From the NCBI RefSeq assembly GCF_031082405.1, contig NZ_JAVHJU010000067.1, positions 124,001 through 188,000 on the forward strand: 64,000 bases of DNA, read 5' to 3'. The position numbers and the translations under genes were made by a program. Under the pieces are notes generated by a model. The model had not been told where the DNA came from. It made no database searches and saw nothing but the letters and a program-made list of their open reading frames with translations. This document shows, piece after piece, positions 14,887-23,691 of this stretch (position 1 is its first letter; each line of letters starts with the position of its first letter). Origin of the DNA: Amycolatopsis sp. A133 (GTDB lineage Bacteria > Actinomycetota > Actinomycetes > Mycobacteriales > Pseudonocardiaceae).

Positions 14887-16080
14887 TTATTTCGAAAACC
14901 CGATCCGGGCTCGCAAATGCGCGACATGCGCGGCGGGCAAACCGGTTTCCTCCGCGCGCTCCAGCGCCTCAAAAGCCGACGCCGAACCCAGCCGGTGCAA
15001 CAACTCCGCCCTCGACGCGTGCCACCACGGATAGCCGTCCAAGCCCGGCAATGCATCCACCAGCGCCAAAGCCGTCGAAGGGCCGTCCCGTTCCGCGACC
15101 GCTGCCGCGCGGTTCAACCGGACCACCGGTGTGTCCTGCACCGACAACAGCACGTCGTACCAGGAAATCACCGCGTTCCAGTCCGTTCCGGCCCACGATG
15201 GTGCGAGGTCGTGGCAAGCCGCGATGGCCGCCTGGACCACATACGCGTTCGGCACCGCCGGAGTCCGGCGCAAGCCGCGGCCGACCAGCTCGACGCCTTC
15301 CTTGATCAGCGCTGCGTCCCACGACGCACGGTTCTGCGCGGCGAGCAACACCGGCGAACCGTCCGGGAGGAACCGCGCGGGACGGCGGGCGTCCTGCAGC
15401 AACACCAACGCCAGCAGCCCCAACGCTGTCGGCTCGTCCGGCATCAGCGACACCAGCAAGCGCGCCAGGCGGACTCCCTCGACGAGGAGCGGCTCGCGGC
15501 CCGTGTAGCCCTCGTTGAAGATCAGGTACACCGTCGAGGCGACGCCGGCCAGCCGCGACGGCAGCTCCTCCGCCGACGGCACCCGGTACGGAATCCGCGC
15601 TTGGGCGATCTTCTGCTTCGCGCGCGTCAGCCGCTTCGCCATCGTCGCTTCGGGGAGCAGCAACGCCCGGGCGACCTCCGCGGTCGACAAACCGCCCAAC
15701 GTCCGAAGCGCCAAAGCGACCTGGGCGTCCAACGACAACGCCGGATGACAGCACGTGAAGACCAGCCGCAGGAGGTCGTCGCGGACCGAGAGCGGGTCCG
15801 GGTACGGGTCGACCGCGGGCATCGCGTCGGCCTCCTTCCCGAGCCGCTTCGCTTCGCGGCGGACCACGTCCACCGCGCGGCGGCGGGCCGCGACCAGCAG
15901 CCAGCCGCGGGGATTGCCGGGGACGCCGTCGCGCGGCCACGTCTCCAGCGCGCGCACGACGGCGTCCTGGACCGCGTCTTCGGCCAGGTCGACGCTGCCG
16001 GTGACGCGGACCAGCGTGGCCAGTACCCGGGTGCCCTCGTCCCGGACCAGCCGCGCGACCGCGTCCCCGGCGCCGGTCAC
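14887..16080 (-). CDS. ECF42-type RNA polymerase sigma factor
   Basis: 397 aa. Sigma region 2 (LVRVTGSVDLAEDAVQDAVV; GNPRGWLLVAARRRAVDVVR) and region 4 (LRTLGGLSTAEVARALLLPE, ATMAKRLTRAKQKI) are followed by a ~200-residue helical TPR-like C-terminal extension (IFNEGYTGREPLLVEGVRLA; YVVQAAIAACHD) that marks group ECF42. This group has no anti-sigma factor and works with DGPF/YCII proteins. Its GTG start overlaps the stop of the adjacent DGPF gene by 4 bp, so the two are coupled. The C-terminal extension is thought to be needed for activity. Confidence 0.9.
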   Translation of the reverse strand: MTGAGDAVARLVRDEGTRVLATLVRVTGSVDLAEDAVQDAVVRALETWPRDGVPGNPRGWLLVAARRRAVDVVRREAKRLGKEADAMPAVDPYPDPLSVRDDLLRLVFTCCHPALSLDAQVALALRTLGGLSTAEVARALLLPEATMAKRLTRAKQKIAQARIPYRVPSAEELPSRLAGVASTVYLIFNEGYTGREPLLVEGVRLARLLVSLMPDEPTALGLLALVLLQDARRPARFLPDGSPVLLAAQNRASWDAALIKEGVELVGRGLRRTPAVPNAYVVQAAIAACHDLAPSWAGTDWNAVISWYDVLLSVQDTPVVRLNRAAAVAERDGPSTALALVDALPGLDGYPWWHASRAELLHRLGSASAFEALERAEETGLPAAHVAHLRARIGFSK

Positions 16081-16427
16081 TTGCCGAAGTCGACGACCGG
16101 CCGGACCTCGATCGCGCCGTCCCAGGCGCCCGGGATCCGGGCCGCGACCTTGACGGCTTCGTCGAGGTCGGCGCACTCGATCAGGTAGAACCCGGTGAGG
16201 GCTTCCTTCGTCTCCGCGTACGGGCCGTCGCTGGTGACGATGTCGCCGCCCTTGCCGCCGGTGACGCGGACCGTCGTCGCGGTCGCCGTCGGGTAGAGCG
16301 CCGCGCCGCCGCGGATCACCGCTTGCGCTCCCGCGCCGAACTCGTCGTAGTCCTTCATCATGTCCGTGGCCTCGGGCGCGGTCGGGTCGATGTCGGTGGC
16401 GTAGATGATCGCGGCGTACTTGGGCAT
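16077..16427 (-). CDS. YCII-related DGPF-domain protein
   Basis: 116 aa, small alpha/beta protein of the YCII family: MPKYAAIIYATD, a TSDGPYAETKEALTGFYLIE segment holding the DGPF-type motif (here DGPY) and EAVKVAARIPGAWDGAIEVRP. DGPF proteins are constant partners of ECF42 sigma factors. The ATG at 16427 has the ribosome-binding site GAGGAG and the normal length; longer open sequence upstream overlaps the divergent P450 promoter and is not used. First gene of a two-gene operon. Confidence 0.9.
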   Translation of the reverse strand: MPKYAAIIYATDIDPTAPEATDMMKDYDEFGAGAQAVIRGGAALYPTATATTVRVTGGKGGDIVTSDGPYAETKEALTGFYLIECADLDEAVKVAARIPGAWDGAIEVRPVVDFGK

Positions 16428-16546
16428 GAGGTGCTCCTCGCAGGTCCTGACCGGCGCCGATCGCCGGCTCTCACTGTAAGGACGAACGGGGGAAGCCGCG
16501 CCGGGACACTTGTCGGAAAGAAAGTCCGGCGGGCAGGGTGAGGACC

Positions 16547-17746
16547 ATGGGAGAGCCCGCGCTGTTCGGTCCGGACTTCGATCGCGACCCCTCACCCGCT
16601 TACGCCTGGCTGCGCGAACGGCCACCGCGCCGGCTCCGCTTCCCGACCGGCACCTGGGCGTGGCTGATCACGCGGTACGACGACGCCGTGACGGCGCTCA
16701 ACCACCCCGCCCTGGTCAAGAGCCCCTTCGCCGGCCACGAGGAGTGGCAGCGTTCGGGCATGGGCCTGCCGCTCGACCACCGGCCGTCGCTCGGTTCGCA
16801 CATGATCAACGCCGATCCACCCGAGCACGCCCGGCTGCGCCGCGCCTGCGCCGGCGCGTTCGGGCCGCGGCGGATGCAGAGCCTGCGCGAGCGCGCCCAG
16901 CAGGTGACCGACGAGCTGATCGACGCCGTTGAAGCACGCGGGCGCGGCGACCTCGTCACCGACCTCGCCTACCCGCTGCCGATCGCGATCATCTGCGACC
17001 TGCTCGGGGTGCCCGGGCGGTACCGCGAAGACGTGCACGAGTGGTCGCTCGTCATCGATTCGGCCGACGACACCGACGGCTCCAAGGTCCGCGAAGCCAC
17101 CGACGTGCTGGAACGGCTGGTCACCGAGGTCGTCGAGGCCAAGCGCGCGACGCGGGGCACCGATCTGATCAGCGACCTCGTCGCGCAGGAGGCCGTGGGA
17201 ACGCTCTCCGCGGACGAGGTGACCTCGACGGCCTTCCTGATCTTGATCGGCGGCCACGAGACGACCGTCGGGTTGATCTCGACCGGCGCGCTCGCCCTGC
17301 TGAACCATCCCGAAGAAGCCGCGAAGGCACGGCTGGACCCGCAGCACCGCGCCGCCGTCATCGAGGAAACGCTCCGGCTGCACGCGCCGCTGCAGAACGC
17401 GACCTGGCGGTTTCCCACCGAGGACGTCGAGATCGGCGGCCGGGTCATGCGGCCCGGCGACCCGATCCTCGTCTCGGTGCTGGCCGCCAACCGCGACCCC
17501 GCGGCCTTCGAAGACGCCGACGCGTTCCGGCCGGGACAGCGGTCGGCGAAACGGCGGCACATCGCGTTCGGCGCCGGGCCGCACCTGTGCATCGGCGCGG
17601 CCCTGGCCCGGCTGCAGGCCGACGTCGCCTTCGAAAGCCTGCTCCGGCGCCTCCCGGCCGCACGGCTCGCCGTCGCCGAAGACGACCTGATGTGGTGGCC
17701 GAGCCCGATCACCCGCGGGCTCTTCCACCTACCTATCGAGCTCTAA
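16547..17746 (+). CDS. Cytochrome P450
   Basis: 399 aa, soluble bacterial class I P450. The I-helix has LIGGHETTVG (oxygen-activating Glu-Thr), the K-helix EETLRLHAP (ExxR), and the haem loop is HIAFGAGPHLCIGAALAR with Cys at about 348. An N-terminal ERPPRRLRFPTGTWAWLITRYD and HSTLRRAC-like HARLRRACAGAFGPRRM follow the actinobacterial CYP105/107-like pattern. AGGGTGAGG before the ATG at 16547 fixes the start. No ferredoxin gene adjoins, so reducing partners come from elsewhere. Substrate unknown. Diverges from the DGPF/sigma operon. Confidence 0.9.
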   Translation: MGEPALFGPDFDRDPSPAYAWLRERPPRRLRFPTGTWAWLITRYDDAVTALNHPALVKSPFAGHEEWQRSGMGLPLDHRPSLGSHMINADPPEHARLRRACAGAFGPRRMQSLRERAQQVTDELIDAVEARGRGDLVTDLAYPLPIAIICDLLGVPGRYREDVHEWSLVIDSADDTDGSKVREATDVLERLVTEVVEAKRATRGTDLISDLVAQEAVGTLSADEVTSTAFLILIGGHETTVGLISTGALALLNHPEEAAKARLDPQHRAAVIEETLRLHAPLQNATWRFPTEDVEIGGRVMRPGDPILVSVLAANRDPAAFEDADAFRPGQRSAKRRHIAFGAGPHLCIGAALARLQADVAFESLLRRLPAARLAVAEDDLMWWPSPITRGLFHLPIEL

Positions 17747-18393
17747 CCCTCGACGAGCTCCCAATCGCTGTCCGGCGTCGCTCGGTCGTACACTTGGCCC
17801 GGCGCCGCCTTCAGCACCGTGCGCACGTCCGGGTACAGGTTCGCCACGTGCTCCAGCTCCAAGCCCTCGACCTCGAAGTCCTCCGCCTCGGGGACCTCGA
17901 AGCCGACGAACAGCCACGTGCCGTCCTGCTCGCGGACGACCTGGCGGACCGCGCGCACCGGCTGCTGGGGGCCGGTCGGGATCTCGGTGAGGCCGGTGCT
18001 GATCTGGGCCTCGTCGTCCGGGGAGCCCTCGTACTTCCACGCCGCGCGGCGCTGGGCGAGCAGCCGGATGTCCTCGTCCTCGTCGTCGGAGCCGGTCACC
18101 GACGAGAGCAGCCACGTGCGGCGCTCCGGGTCCCAGTCGGCGGCCATCCCCGTCGGGAGGCCCGCCAGCGCGCCCAGCTGGGGCAGCAGTTCGACGGCTT
18201 CGCGCAGCGACATCTTGCCGAAGCTCTCGCGGTTGACCAGCACGTCGTCGGACAGCTCGGTGCCGTCGCTGATGAACCAGTCGTCCTCGTCGTCCAGGAC
18301 GACGAAGCCCAGCGCGTCGGGGTCGTTCACCAGGGCCAGCGCGATGATGACCGGCCCTTCCGGGTCCTGGCGCAGCGGCCATGCGGTCGACAT
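17743..18393 (-). CDS. Conserved acidic hypothetical protein
   Basis: 216 aa, strongly acidic (for example VVLDDEDDWFISDG and GSDDEDEDIRLLA), no signal peptide, membrane segment or motif I can name. The composition and hydrophobic rhythm (PEGPVIIALALVNDPDALGF; QDGTWLFVGFEVPEAEDFEV) indicate a soluble folded protein. In-frame starts are ATG at 18393 (chosen; good N-terminus MSTAWPL) and ATG at 18441. The stop overlaps the P450 stop by 4 bp on the opposite strand. Function unknown. Confidence 0.7.
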   Translation of the reverse strand: MSTAWPLRQDPEGPVIIALALVNDPDALGFVVLDDEDDWFISDGTELSDDVLVNRESFGKMSLREAVELLPQLGALAGLPTGMAADWDPERRTWLLSSVTGSDDEDEDIRLLAQRRAAWKYEGSPDDEAQISTGLTEIPTGPQQPVRAVRQVVREQDGTWLFVGFEVPEAEDFEVEGLELEHVANLYPDVRTVLKAAPGQVYDRATPDSDWELVEG

Positions 18394-18499
18394 GCGCCAT
18401 ATCCCACCATCGGAGCCCGCCGCTCGGGGAGCCGGGGTCACCCGATCGGTTAATTCATCGGTCGTTGATTTATCCGGCGAGCAGGATCATCATGAGCGC

Positions 18500-18877
18500 A
18501 TGGTGCTCTCCAAACGGGTCGCCCGGTTCAACCGCGTCGCGACCAACCAGGTTCTCAAGCACGTCGCCGGCTGGGCGCCCGGGTTCGCCATGGTCGTCCA
18601 CAAGGGACGGAAGTCCGGACGCGAGTTCCGCACGCCGGTCAACGTCTTCCGCACGAAGGACGGTTTCGTGGTCGCGTTGACCTACGGCCCCGGCGCGGAC
18701 TGGGTGAAGAACGTGCTCGCCGCCGGCGGCTGCACGCTGGTCTTCCGGCGGAAAAACATCACCGTGCACGGCGCCGAGCTCGTGCATGATGAATCACGGC
18801 AGGCCGTGCCGGTCCCGATCCGGCAGGTCCTCGGCTTGCTGGAGGTCAACGACTTTCTGCTGTTGAAAAGGGAGTAA
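18500..18877 (+). CDS. Deazaflavin (F420)-dependent nitroreductase family protein
   Basis: 125 aa, split-beta-barrel DUF385 protein of the Ddn type. Features: an N-terminal amphipathic helix (VARFNRVATNQVLKHVAGW), MVVHKGRKSGREFRTPVNVF (the H-x-G-R-x-SG-x-x-R-x-TP motif that holds F420), GFVVALTYGPGADWVKNVLAAGG and C-terminal VPIRQVLGLLEVNDFLLL. Family members use F420H2 to reduce quinones, nitroimidazoles or other electrophiles. The GNAT gene starts two bases after its stop, so the two form an operon. Confidence 0.9.
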   Translation: MVLSKRVARFNRVATNQVLKHVAGWAPGFAMVVHKGRKSGREFRTPVNVFRTKDGFVVALTYGPGADWVKNVLAAGGCTLVFRRKNITVHGAELVHDESRQAVPVPIRQVLGLLEVNDFLLLKRE

Positions 18878-18879
18878 AG

Positions 18880-19407
18880 ATGCTCGAGGGGGAGCTCGTC
18901 CGGCTGCGCGCGCTGGAGCCGGAGGACGCCGAACGGCTGCACCCGTGGACCGCCGACCCCGAGGTCGGCCGGTGGATGGTCAACGAACACCCGTTGTCGC
19001 TGGCCCAGGTGCGCAAGCGCTGCGAAGAACGCCCGCTCAACACGTACGAGAAGGTCGTCCTCGGCATCGAAGCCAGGGCCGAGCGCAAGCTCATCGGCGT
19101 CATCGACCTGCGGGACGCCGAGCCCGAACTCGGCGAGGCCACGCTCGACGTCTACATCGGCGATGCCGAGTACCGCGGCGGCGGCTACGGCACCGAAGCC
19201 CTGCGCCTGCTGTGCCGCTACGGCTTCACCGCGATGCGGCTGCACCAGATCACGCTGTGGGTGGTCGCCGAGAACGAGGCCGCCCGGCACGTCTACCGCA
19301 AGATCGGGTTCGTCGAAGAGGGCCGCCACCGCGAATCGTTCATCGACGCCGACGGCGAGCGGCACGACATGATCCTGATGAGCATGCTCAAGGGCGAGCT
19401 CAAGTGA
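18880..19407 (+). CDS. RimJ/RimL-type GNAT acetyltransferase
   Basis: 175 aa. MLEGELVRLRALEPEDAERL is a typical RimL-like opening; acetyl-CoA is bound by IGDAEYRGGGYGTEALRLLC (motif A, R-G-G-G-Y-G), and ENEAARHVYRKIGFVEEGR is motif B. Likely acetylates a protein N-terminus or a small amine; the target is not predictable. Co-transcribed with the F420 nitroreductase gene; 8-bp overlap with the convergent MmcQ/YjbR gene. Confidence 0.9.
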   Translation: MLEGELVRLRALEPEDAERLHPWTADPEVGRWMVNEHPLSLAQVRKRCEERPLNTYEKVVLGIEARAERKLIGVIDLRDAEPELGEATLDVYIGDAEYRGGGYGTEALRLLCRYGFTAMRLHQITLWVVAENEAARHVYRKIGFVEEGRHRESFIDADGERHDMILMSMLKGELK

Positions 19408-19726
19408 GCAGCCGGCGTGGCGCCTTCCGCCGCCACGCCTCTTCGAGCAGCTCACGCAGCTGATCGACGTCCACGCGGTCCAGGTCGACGATGATCGAGC
19501 CGTGGCCGTCGTAGTGCGGGGTCGTGAAGAAGGCCGCGTCGCCGGAATCCAGCAACGCGGCCTTCTCGTCGTGCCCGCACCACAGGACCAAGCCGCCTTC
19601 GGCCTCGGTGCGCAGCCGCGCGAACCCCTTGCCCGCCACCTTCAGCGCGGGCGTGCGATACCACGTCGAGGCCTCGACCTCCGGTAGCCCGGAGGCGAGG
19701 CGCACGACGTCTTCCCAGGTCGTCAT
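19400..19726 (-). CDS. MmcQ/YjbR family protein
   Basis: 108 aa, double-wing YjbR fold: WEDVVRLASGLPEVEASTWY at the start, ALKVAGKGFARLR, LVLWCGHDEKAALLDS, then VDVDQLRELLEEAWRRKAPRR at the C-terminus. Family proteins have a DNA-binding-like (CyaY-related) fold and no firm function. The ATG at 19726 is chosen because the characteristic N-terminus starts there; open sequence upstream overlaps the nucleotidase gene end. Confidence 0.85.
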   Translation of the reverse strand: MTTWEDVVRLASGLPEVEASTWYRTPALKVAGKGFARLRTEAEGGLVLWCGHDEKAALLDSGDAAFFTTPHYDGHGSIIVDLDRVDVDQLRELLEEAWRRKAPRRLLT

Positions 19727-19764
19727 GGGTTCATTGTCGACCCGGTGTCTTGGAGAAAGCGGAC

Positions 19765-21456
19765 CTACGGCAGGCGGGTGATCCGGTCCGCCGCGGGCGG
19801 GGCCAGGTTCGGGTGGGCCCCCAGGTACTCGATCAGCGCGTCGAGGTCCACCGGGCCACCGGACAGGTTCGTGCCCTTCGTGAACTCGGTGAAGCCGTCC
19901 CCGCCGGCGGCGAGGAAGTTGTTCACCGACACGCGGTACGACGCCGCCGGGTCGACCGGCGTGCCGTTGATCGTGATCGCCGAGATCCGCGAGCCCTGCG
20001 GCGCGGACGCCGAGTAGCTGTAGTGCAGCGAGCTCGAGAGCTGCAGGAAACGGGTGACCGTGCCCTGCCACTGCTGCTCCAGCACGTTCTTCAGGTTCGC
20101 GCCGGTCAGCGTGATCGTCTGCATGATGTTCGCGAACGGCTGGACGGTGAACGCCTCGCCGTAGGTCACCACACCGTCGCCCTCGCCGTTCGGCGACGAC
20201 TTGTACGTCAGGTCGGCGCGGATGCCGCCCGGGTTGGTCATCGCGACGACCGCGTTGTTCGACTGCGTGCCCGCGAGCTGCGCGTCGGCGATGACGTCGC
20301 CGAGCGACGACTCACCGGCCGCGTTGGCCGCCGCCGGCAGGTCCGCGGTGATGGTGCCGACCTGCCGGTTCGCGATCGGCGCGGCCTTCGTCTTGGCGTC
20401 GGCGACCAGCGCGGCCACGGCCGGGTCCGGCGTGACCGTGCGGGTGACGATCTCGTTGAACGCCTTGGTCTGCGAGCGCACGACGTCGCGCGTCTTGCGG
20501 CTGATCTTCAGGTCCACCACCGACAGCAGCCTGCCGAACGACGAACCCTGGATGACCGGCCGCGGCTGGCCCGCCGGGTCGTTGATGACGCAGTTGTACT
20601 GCTGGTGGCTGTGCCCGGTGAAGAGCGCGTCGACCTTCGGCGTCACCGCGGCCGCGATCGCGGCGGCCGGGCCGGGGCGCAGCTTGCAGTCGTTCGGGCC
20701 CTCGACCTCGGTGCTGTCACCCTGGTGCAGGAGCACGACCTGGGCCTTGACGCCGAGGAAGTCGAGCAGGTTCGCGGTCCGGTTGATCGCTTCGACCTCG
20801 TCGCCGAACTTCAGGCCCTTGATGGCCTCCGGCGTGACGACGGTCGGCAGGTCCTCCAGCGTGGCGCCGATGACGCCGATCGGGACACCGCCTTCGAACT
20901 TGACGGTGAACGGCAACAGCGCGGGCAGGCCGTTGGTGAAGTACACATTGGACCCGATGAACGGGAAGTTCGCACCCTTGAAGGTCTTCTCGAACTGGCA
21001 ACCGTCGGTCGGGTGGCAGCCCCCGAACTGCATGCGCTGCAGCTCCTTGTAGCCCTCGTCGAACTCGTGGTTCCCGACGACGGACGTGCTGACGCCGAGG
21101 GTGTTCAGGAAGTCGATGGTCGGCTCGTCGTGGAACAGCGCCGAGATCACCGGCGACGCACCGATGTTGTCACCGGCGGACACGACGAACGAGTTGGCCA
21201 CCTGCGCCCGCAGCTGCTTCACGTGCGTGGCCAGGTAGGCGGCCCCGCCGGCGTCCACAGTGGTCCCGTCCGACTGCACCACGCGGCCGCTGGAGCCGGA
21301 CGGCGGCTCCAGGTTGCCGTGCAGGTCGTTGAACCCGATGATCCGGACGTCGGTCGTGGGGTCCGGGCGCTGGCCCGCGGACGCGGGTGCGGTGGTCACC
21401 GCCGTGGTCGCCAGCGCGGCCGCGGCGAACACCGCGAGCCGGGTCGAAAGCCTCAT
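19765..21456 (-). CDS. Secreted 5'-nucleotidase / metallophosphoesterase
   Basis: 563 aa. Signal peptide RLAVFAAAALATTAVTTAPA ends in an Ala-x-Ala site. The N-terminal calcineurin-like domain carries the dimetal ligands: RIIGFNDLHGNL, VVSAGDNIG, VVGNHEFDEG and FTGHSHQQYNC. The C-terminal domain (ESSLGDVIADAQLAGTQSNN; NPGGIRADLTYK; NFLAAGGDGFTEF) is the 5'-nucleotidase substrate domain. The secreted enzyme would release phosphate and nucleosides from extracellular nucleotides. A Gly/Lys anchor is not seen, so it is probably free or loosely cell-wall bound. Confidence 0.92.
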   Translation of the reverse strand: MRLSTRLAVFAAAALATTAVTTAPASAGQRPDPTTDVRIIGFNDLHGNLEPPSGSSGRVVQSDGTTVDAGGAAYLATHVKQLRAQVANSFVVSAGDNIGASPVISALFHDEPTIDFLNTLGVSTSVVGNHEFDEGYKELQRMQFGGCHPTDGCQFEKTFKGANFPFIGSNVYFTNGLPALLPFTVKFEGGVPIGVIGATLEDLPTVVTPEAIKGLKFGDEVEAINRTANLLDFLGVKAQVVLLHQGDSTEVEGPNDCKLRPGPAAAIAAAVTPKVDALFTGHSHQQYNCVINDPAGQPRPVIQGSSFGRLLSVVDLKISRKTRDVVRSQTKAFNEIVTRTVTPDPAVAALVADAKTKAAPIANRQVGTITADLPAAANAAGESSLGDVIADAQLAGTQSNNAVVAMTNPGGIRADLTYKSSPNGEGDGVVTYGEAFTVQPFANIMQTITLTGANLKNVLEQQWQGTVTRFLQLSSSLHYSYSASAPQGSRISAITINGTPVDPAASYRVSVNNFLAAGGDGFTEFTKGTNLSGGPVDLDALIEYLGAHPNLAPPAADRITRLP

Positions 21457-21573
21457 GAGTGTTTCTTCCTCCGATTCGCGCCCAGGGTCCCCGAACGGGC
21501 GCACGGCGGAGGATTCTGCCTCCCGGAGGAGGCCGTTGCCAGGGGCAAAAGACGGACGTAAAGCGAATGTCAC

Positions 21574-22353
21574 CTAACGGCTTCCGTCGAGCAGCACCCG
21601 CGCGACGAGTTCCGGGTCGTCGTTCATCGGCACGTGCCCGCAGCCCGGCAGCAGCCGGAAGATCCCGTGCGGTGCGACTTTCCGCAGGTCGGCGACGCGC
21701 GGGCGGGCCAGGATCCGGTCGCGCTCCGCCCAGGCGACGGTCACCGGGACGTCGGTGACCGGGCCCGTGAAGCGGAAGTCACCGCGGGACTGCGCGGCGG
21801 TCGGCTCGAAGCCCGGTGCGGTGGCGAGCGCGCGGGCGTCCTCGACGACGTCGTCGGGCGTCAGCCGCTCGGGCCGTCCGACGATCATCCCGGTCAGGGC
21901 GCGCCGCCCGGACGCCGTCGCGGCGATGCGGCGCACCACGTGCGGCGGCGTGCGCTGGGCGAGCGCGCGGTGGGCCCGGAGCGTGGCGATCGCGTAGGCC
22001 TTCTGGGTCCGGGTCCACAGCCCGGCCGGCGACAACGCCGTGACGCTGCGGACCAGCCCGGCCTGCCCGAGGGCCAGCGACAGCAGACCGCCGAGCGAGT
22101 TGCCGGCGACGTGCGGCCGGCCGAGTCCGAGGTCGGTGAAGAGCTCCTTGAACATCACCAGCGCGGGCTCGATGCCGTACCCGCCGGACGGCTCGGGCGA
22201 CTCGCCGAAGCCGGGCAGATCAACGGCGATGACGTCACGATGGGCGGTGAGCAGCGGCAACACCGGCGCCCACGCCTGGCGGCGGTGCCCGATGCCGTGG
22301 ATCAGCACCAGCGGTTCGCCCGTGCCCGCGCGGTCGTAGACAACGTCGTCCAT
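21574..22353 (-). CDS. Alpha/beta hydrolase
   Basis: 259 aa. PLVLIHGIGHRRQAW gives the oxyanion loop, AGNSLGGLLSLALGQ the nucleophile elbow (Ser), AWAERDRILARPR the acid region and LLPGCGHVPMNDDPE the catalytic His. A cap domain lies about residues 120-185. Likely an esterase, lipase or C-C hydrolase of small lipophilic substrates; the specificity cannot be read. The ATG at 22353 follows a promoter region with GTAAC-A-GTTAC at 22396-22406. Confidence 0.88.
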   Translation of the reverse strand: MDDVVYDRAGTGEPLVLIHGIGHRRQAWAPVLPLLTAHRDVIAVDLPGFGESPEPSGGYGIEPALVMFKELFTDLGLGRPHVAGNSLGGLLSLALGQAGLVRSVTALSPAGLWTRTQKAYAIATLRAHRALAQRTPPHVVRRIAATASGRRALTGMIVGRPERLTPDDVVEDARALATAPGFEPTAAQSRGDFRFTGPVTDVPVTVAWAERDRILARPRVADLRKVAPHGIFRLLPGCGHVPMNDDPELVARVLLDGSR

Positions 22354-22402
22354 GGCCCGAGCGTAAGGGGCGAACGGCAGAACCTACAACCGTCGGTAAC
22401 AG

Positions 22403-23482
22403 TTACTCTGCGTCCGGACGGACCCGGCTGCCGCTGTCGGCCGAGCGCTGGACGGCGTCGAGCACCCGGTGCACGCGCAGGGCGTGCGCGAAGTCGGGCA
22501 GGTCACCCTTGAGGTGCCGGGCGTACGCGTGCGCAACGTTGTAGGACGGCTCGGCACTGCGCCCGGCCAGCTGCGGCAGCTCGTACCGCGCCGGCACGGT
22601 GAGCTTTTCCAGCGTGCCGGTCCGGCTGCCGCGCAGCGTCAGCTTCGCGATCCAGAACAGCGGGTCCGCGGCCTCGACGACCAGCGTGCCCTCGGTGCCG
22701 TTGATCTCCCAGTGGAAGTTCGTCGCCGGCGACGTCCCGCCGCGCACGTGCAGCGACGCGACGGCACCCCCGGTCAGCACCCCGGTGACGGCGATCTGGT
22801 CCGGCGCGGTCATCTCGACGGAGTCGCCGGTGACCTCGTCGCGCACCCGCGGCCGGACGGTCGCCATCGTCGCCGAGAACTCCGCGAAGCCGCCGAGGAC
22901 CATGGCCAGGGTGTCGACGGTGTGCGCGAACGGGATGGTCAGCATGGTCGCGCCGCCCTCGGGCCGCAGCTGGTAGTCCCGGCCGGCCCGCACGCTCGGC
23001 CCCCAGTTCCCGCCGGACGCGATGAGCGACGTCGACAGCACGCGGCCGACGTAGCCGTCCTTGATGAGGTCGCGCAGGTAGCGCAACGCCGGCGCCGACC
23101 GGCCCTGCAGGCCCACCGCGGTCGCCTTTTCCCGGGCCGCTTCGGCCAGCGCTTCGGTTTCGGCCAGGCTCACGCCCAGCGGCCACTCGCTCAGCACCTG
23201 CTTGCCGGCGGCCAGCGCGGGCTCGATCAGCGCCCGGTGCTCGGGCACCTTCACGGCGACCACCACGAGGTCGACCTCCGGGTGCCGGGCGAGCTCACCG
23301 GCGTCGCCGAAGGTCAGCGGCACGCCGTACTTCTCGCCGGCGACCCGCGCCGACTCGGCGCTGCTCCCGGCGAGCGCGCGGAGTTCGTAGCCGTCCACCG
23401 CGGCCAGCGCGGGCACGTGCGCGGTGGCGGCCCAGCCGCCGTTCGCGCTGAGCCCGACGATGCCCACCCGGACCGGTGCCAT
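22403..23482 (-). CDS. Gfo/Idh/MocA family (Gal80-like) oxidoreductase
   Basis: 359 aa. N-terminal Rossmann domain VRVGIVGLSANGGWAATAHV binds NAD(P); LVVVAVKVPEHRALIEPALA and GKQVLSEWPLGVSLAETEAL carry the EKP-type segment, here S-E-W-P with Trp in place of Lys. That replacement of the catalytic-type Lys, and the LSANGGWA opening, are Gal80-like, so the protein may bind a dinucleotide as a sensor rather than act as a classical dehydrogenase. C-terminal alpha/beta domain of usual size. ATG at 23482 (eight codons inside the longest frame) has GAAGGGAACG upstream. Confidence 0.85.
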   Translation of the reverse strand: MAPVRVGIVGLSANGGWAATAHVPALAAVDGYELRALAGSSAESARVAGEKYGVPLTFGDAGELARHPEVDLVVVAVKVPEHRALIEPALAAGKQVLSEWPLGVSLAETEALAEAAREKATAVGLQGRSAPALRYLRDLIKDGYVGRVLSTSLIASGGNWGPSVRAGRDYQLRPEGGATMLTIPFAHTVDTLAMVLGGFAEFSATMATVRPRVRDEVTGDSVEMTAPDQIAVTGVLTGGAVASLHVRGGTSPATNFHWEINGTEGTLVVEAADPLFWIAKLTLRGSRTGTLEKLTVPARYELPQLAGRSAEPSYNVAHAYARHLKGDLPDFAHALRVHRVLDAVQRSADSGSRVRPDAE

Positions 23483-23691
23483 GAGCGTTCCCTTCGTTGC
23501 CTGCACAACACCCCGACGTGCCGAGCGTCGTGCTCATTCCCGTATCGGCGCAAGCCGCATCCGGTTACGTCCGCATGACTTCGATCACCAATCGGCCGTC
23601 CCCGGATCGGTCAAGTGGCCGATGCGGGCCCCGGACCGCCGGACTCTTCGACCGAAGCGGCCCCGGGGCCAAGATCCATAACGTCGACGGC

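Noticed and set aside
16547..17746. P450, MarR-linked monooxygenase and flippase as parts of a biosynthetic gene cluster
   Set aside because: No polyketide, peptide synthetase, terpene or RiPP core enzyme lies within the window; the genes are scattered and separately regulated.
22396..22406. GTAAC-A-GTTAC as another member of the fatty-acid operator set
   Set aside because: Half-sites are in the opposite order (GTAA...TTAC rather than TTAC...GTAA) and the spacer is one base, so it does not fit the pattern.
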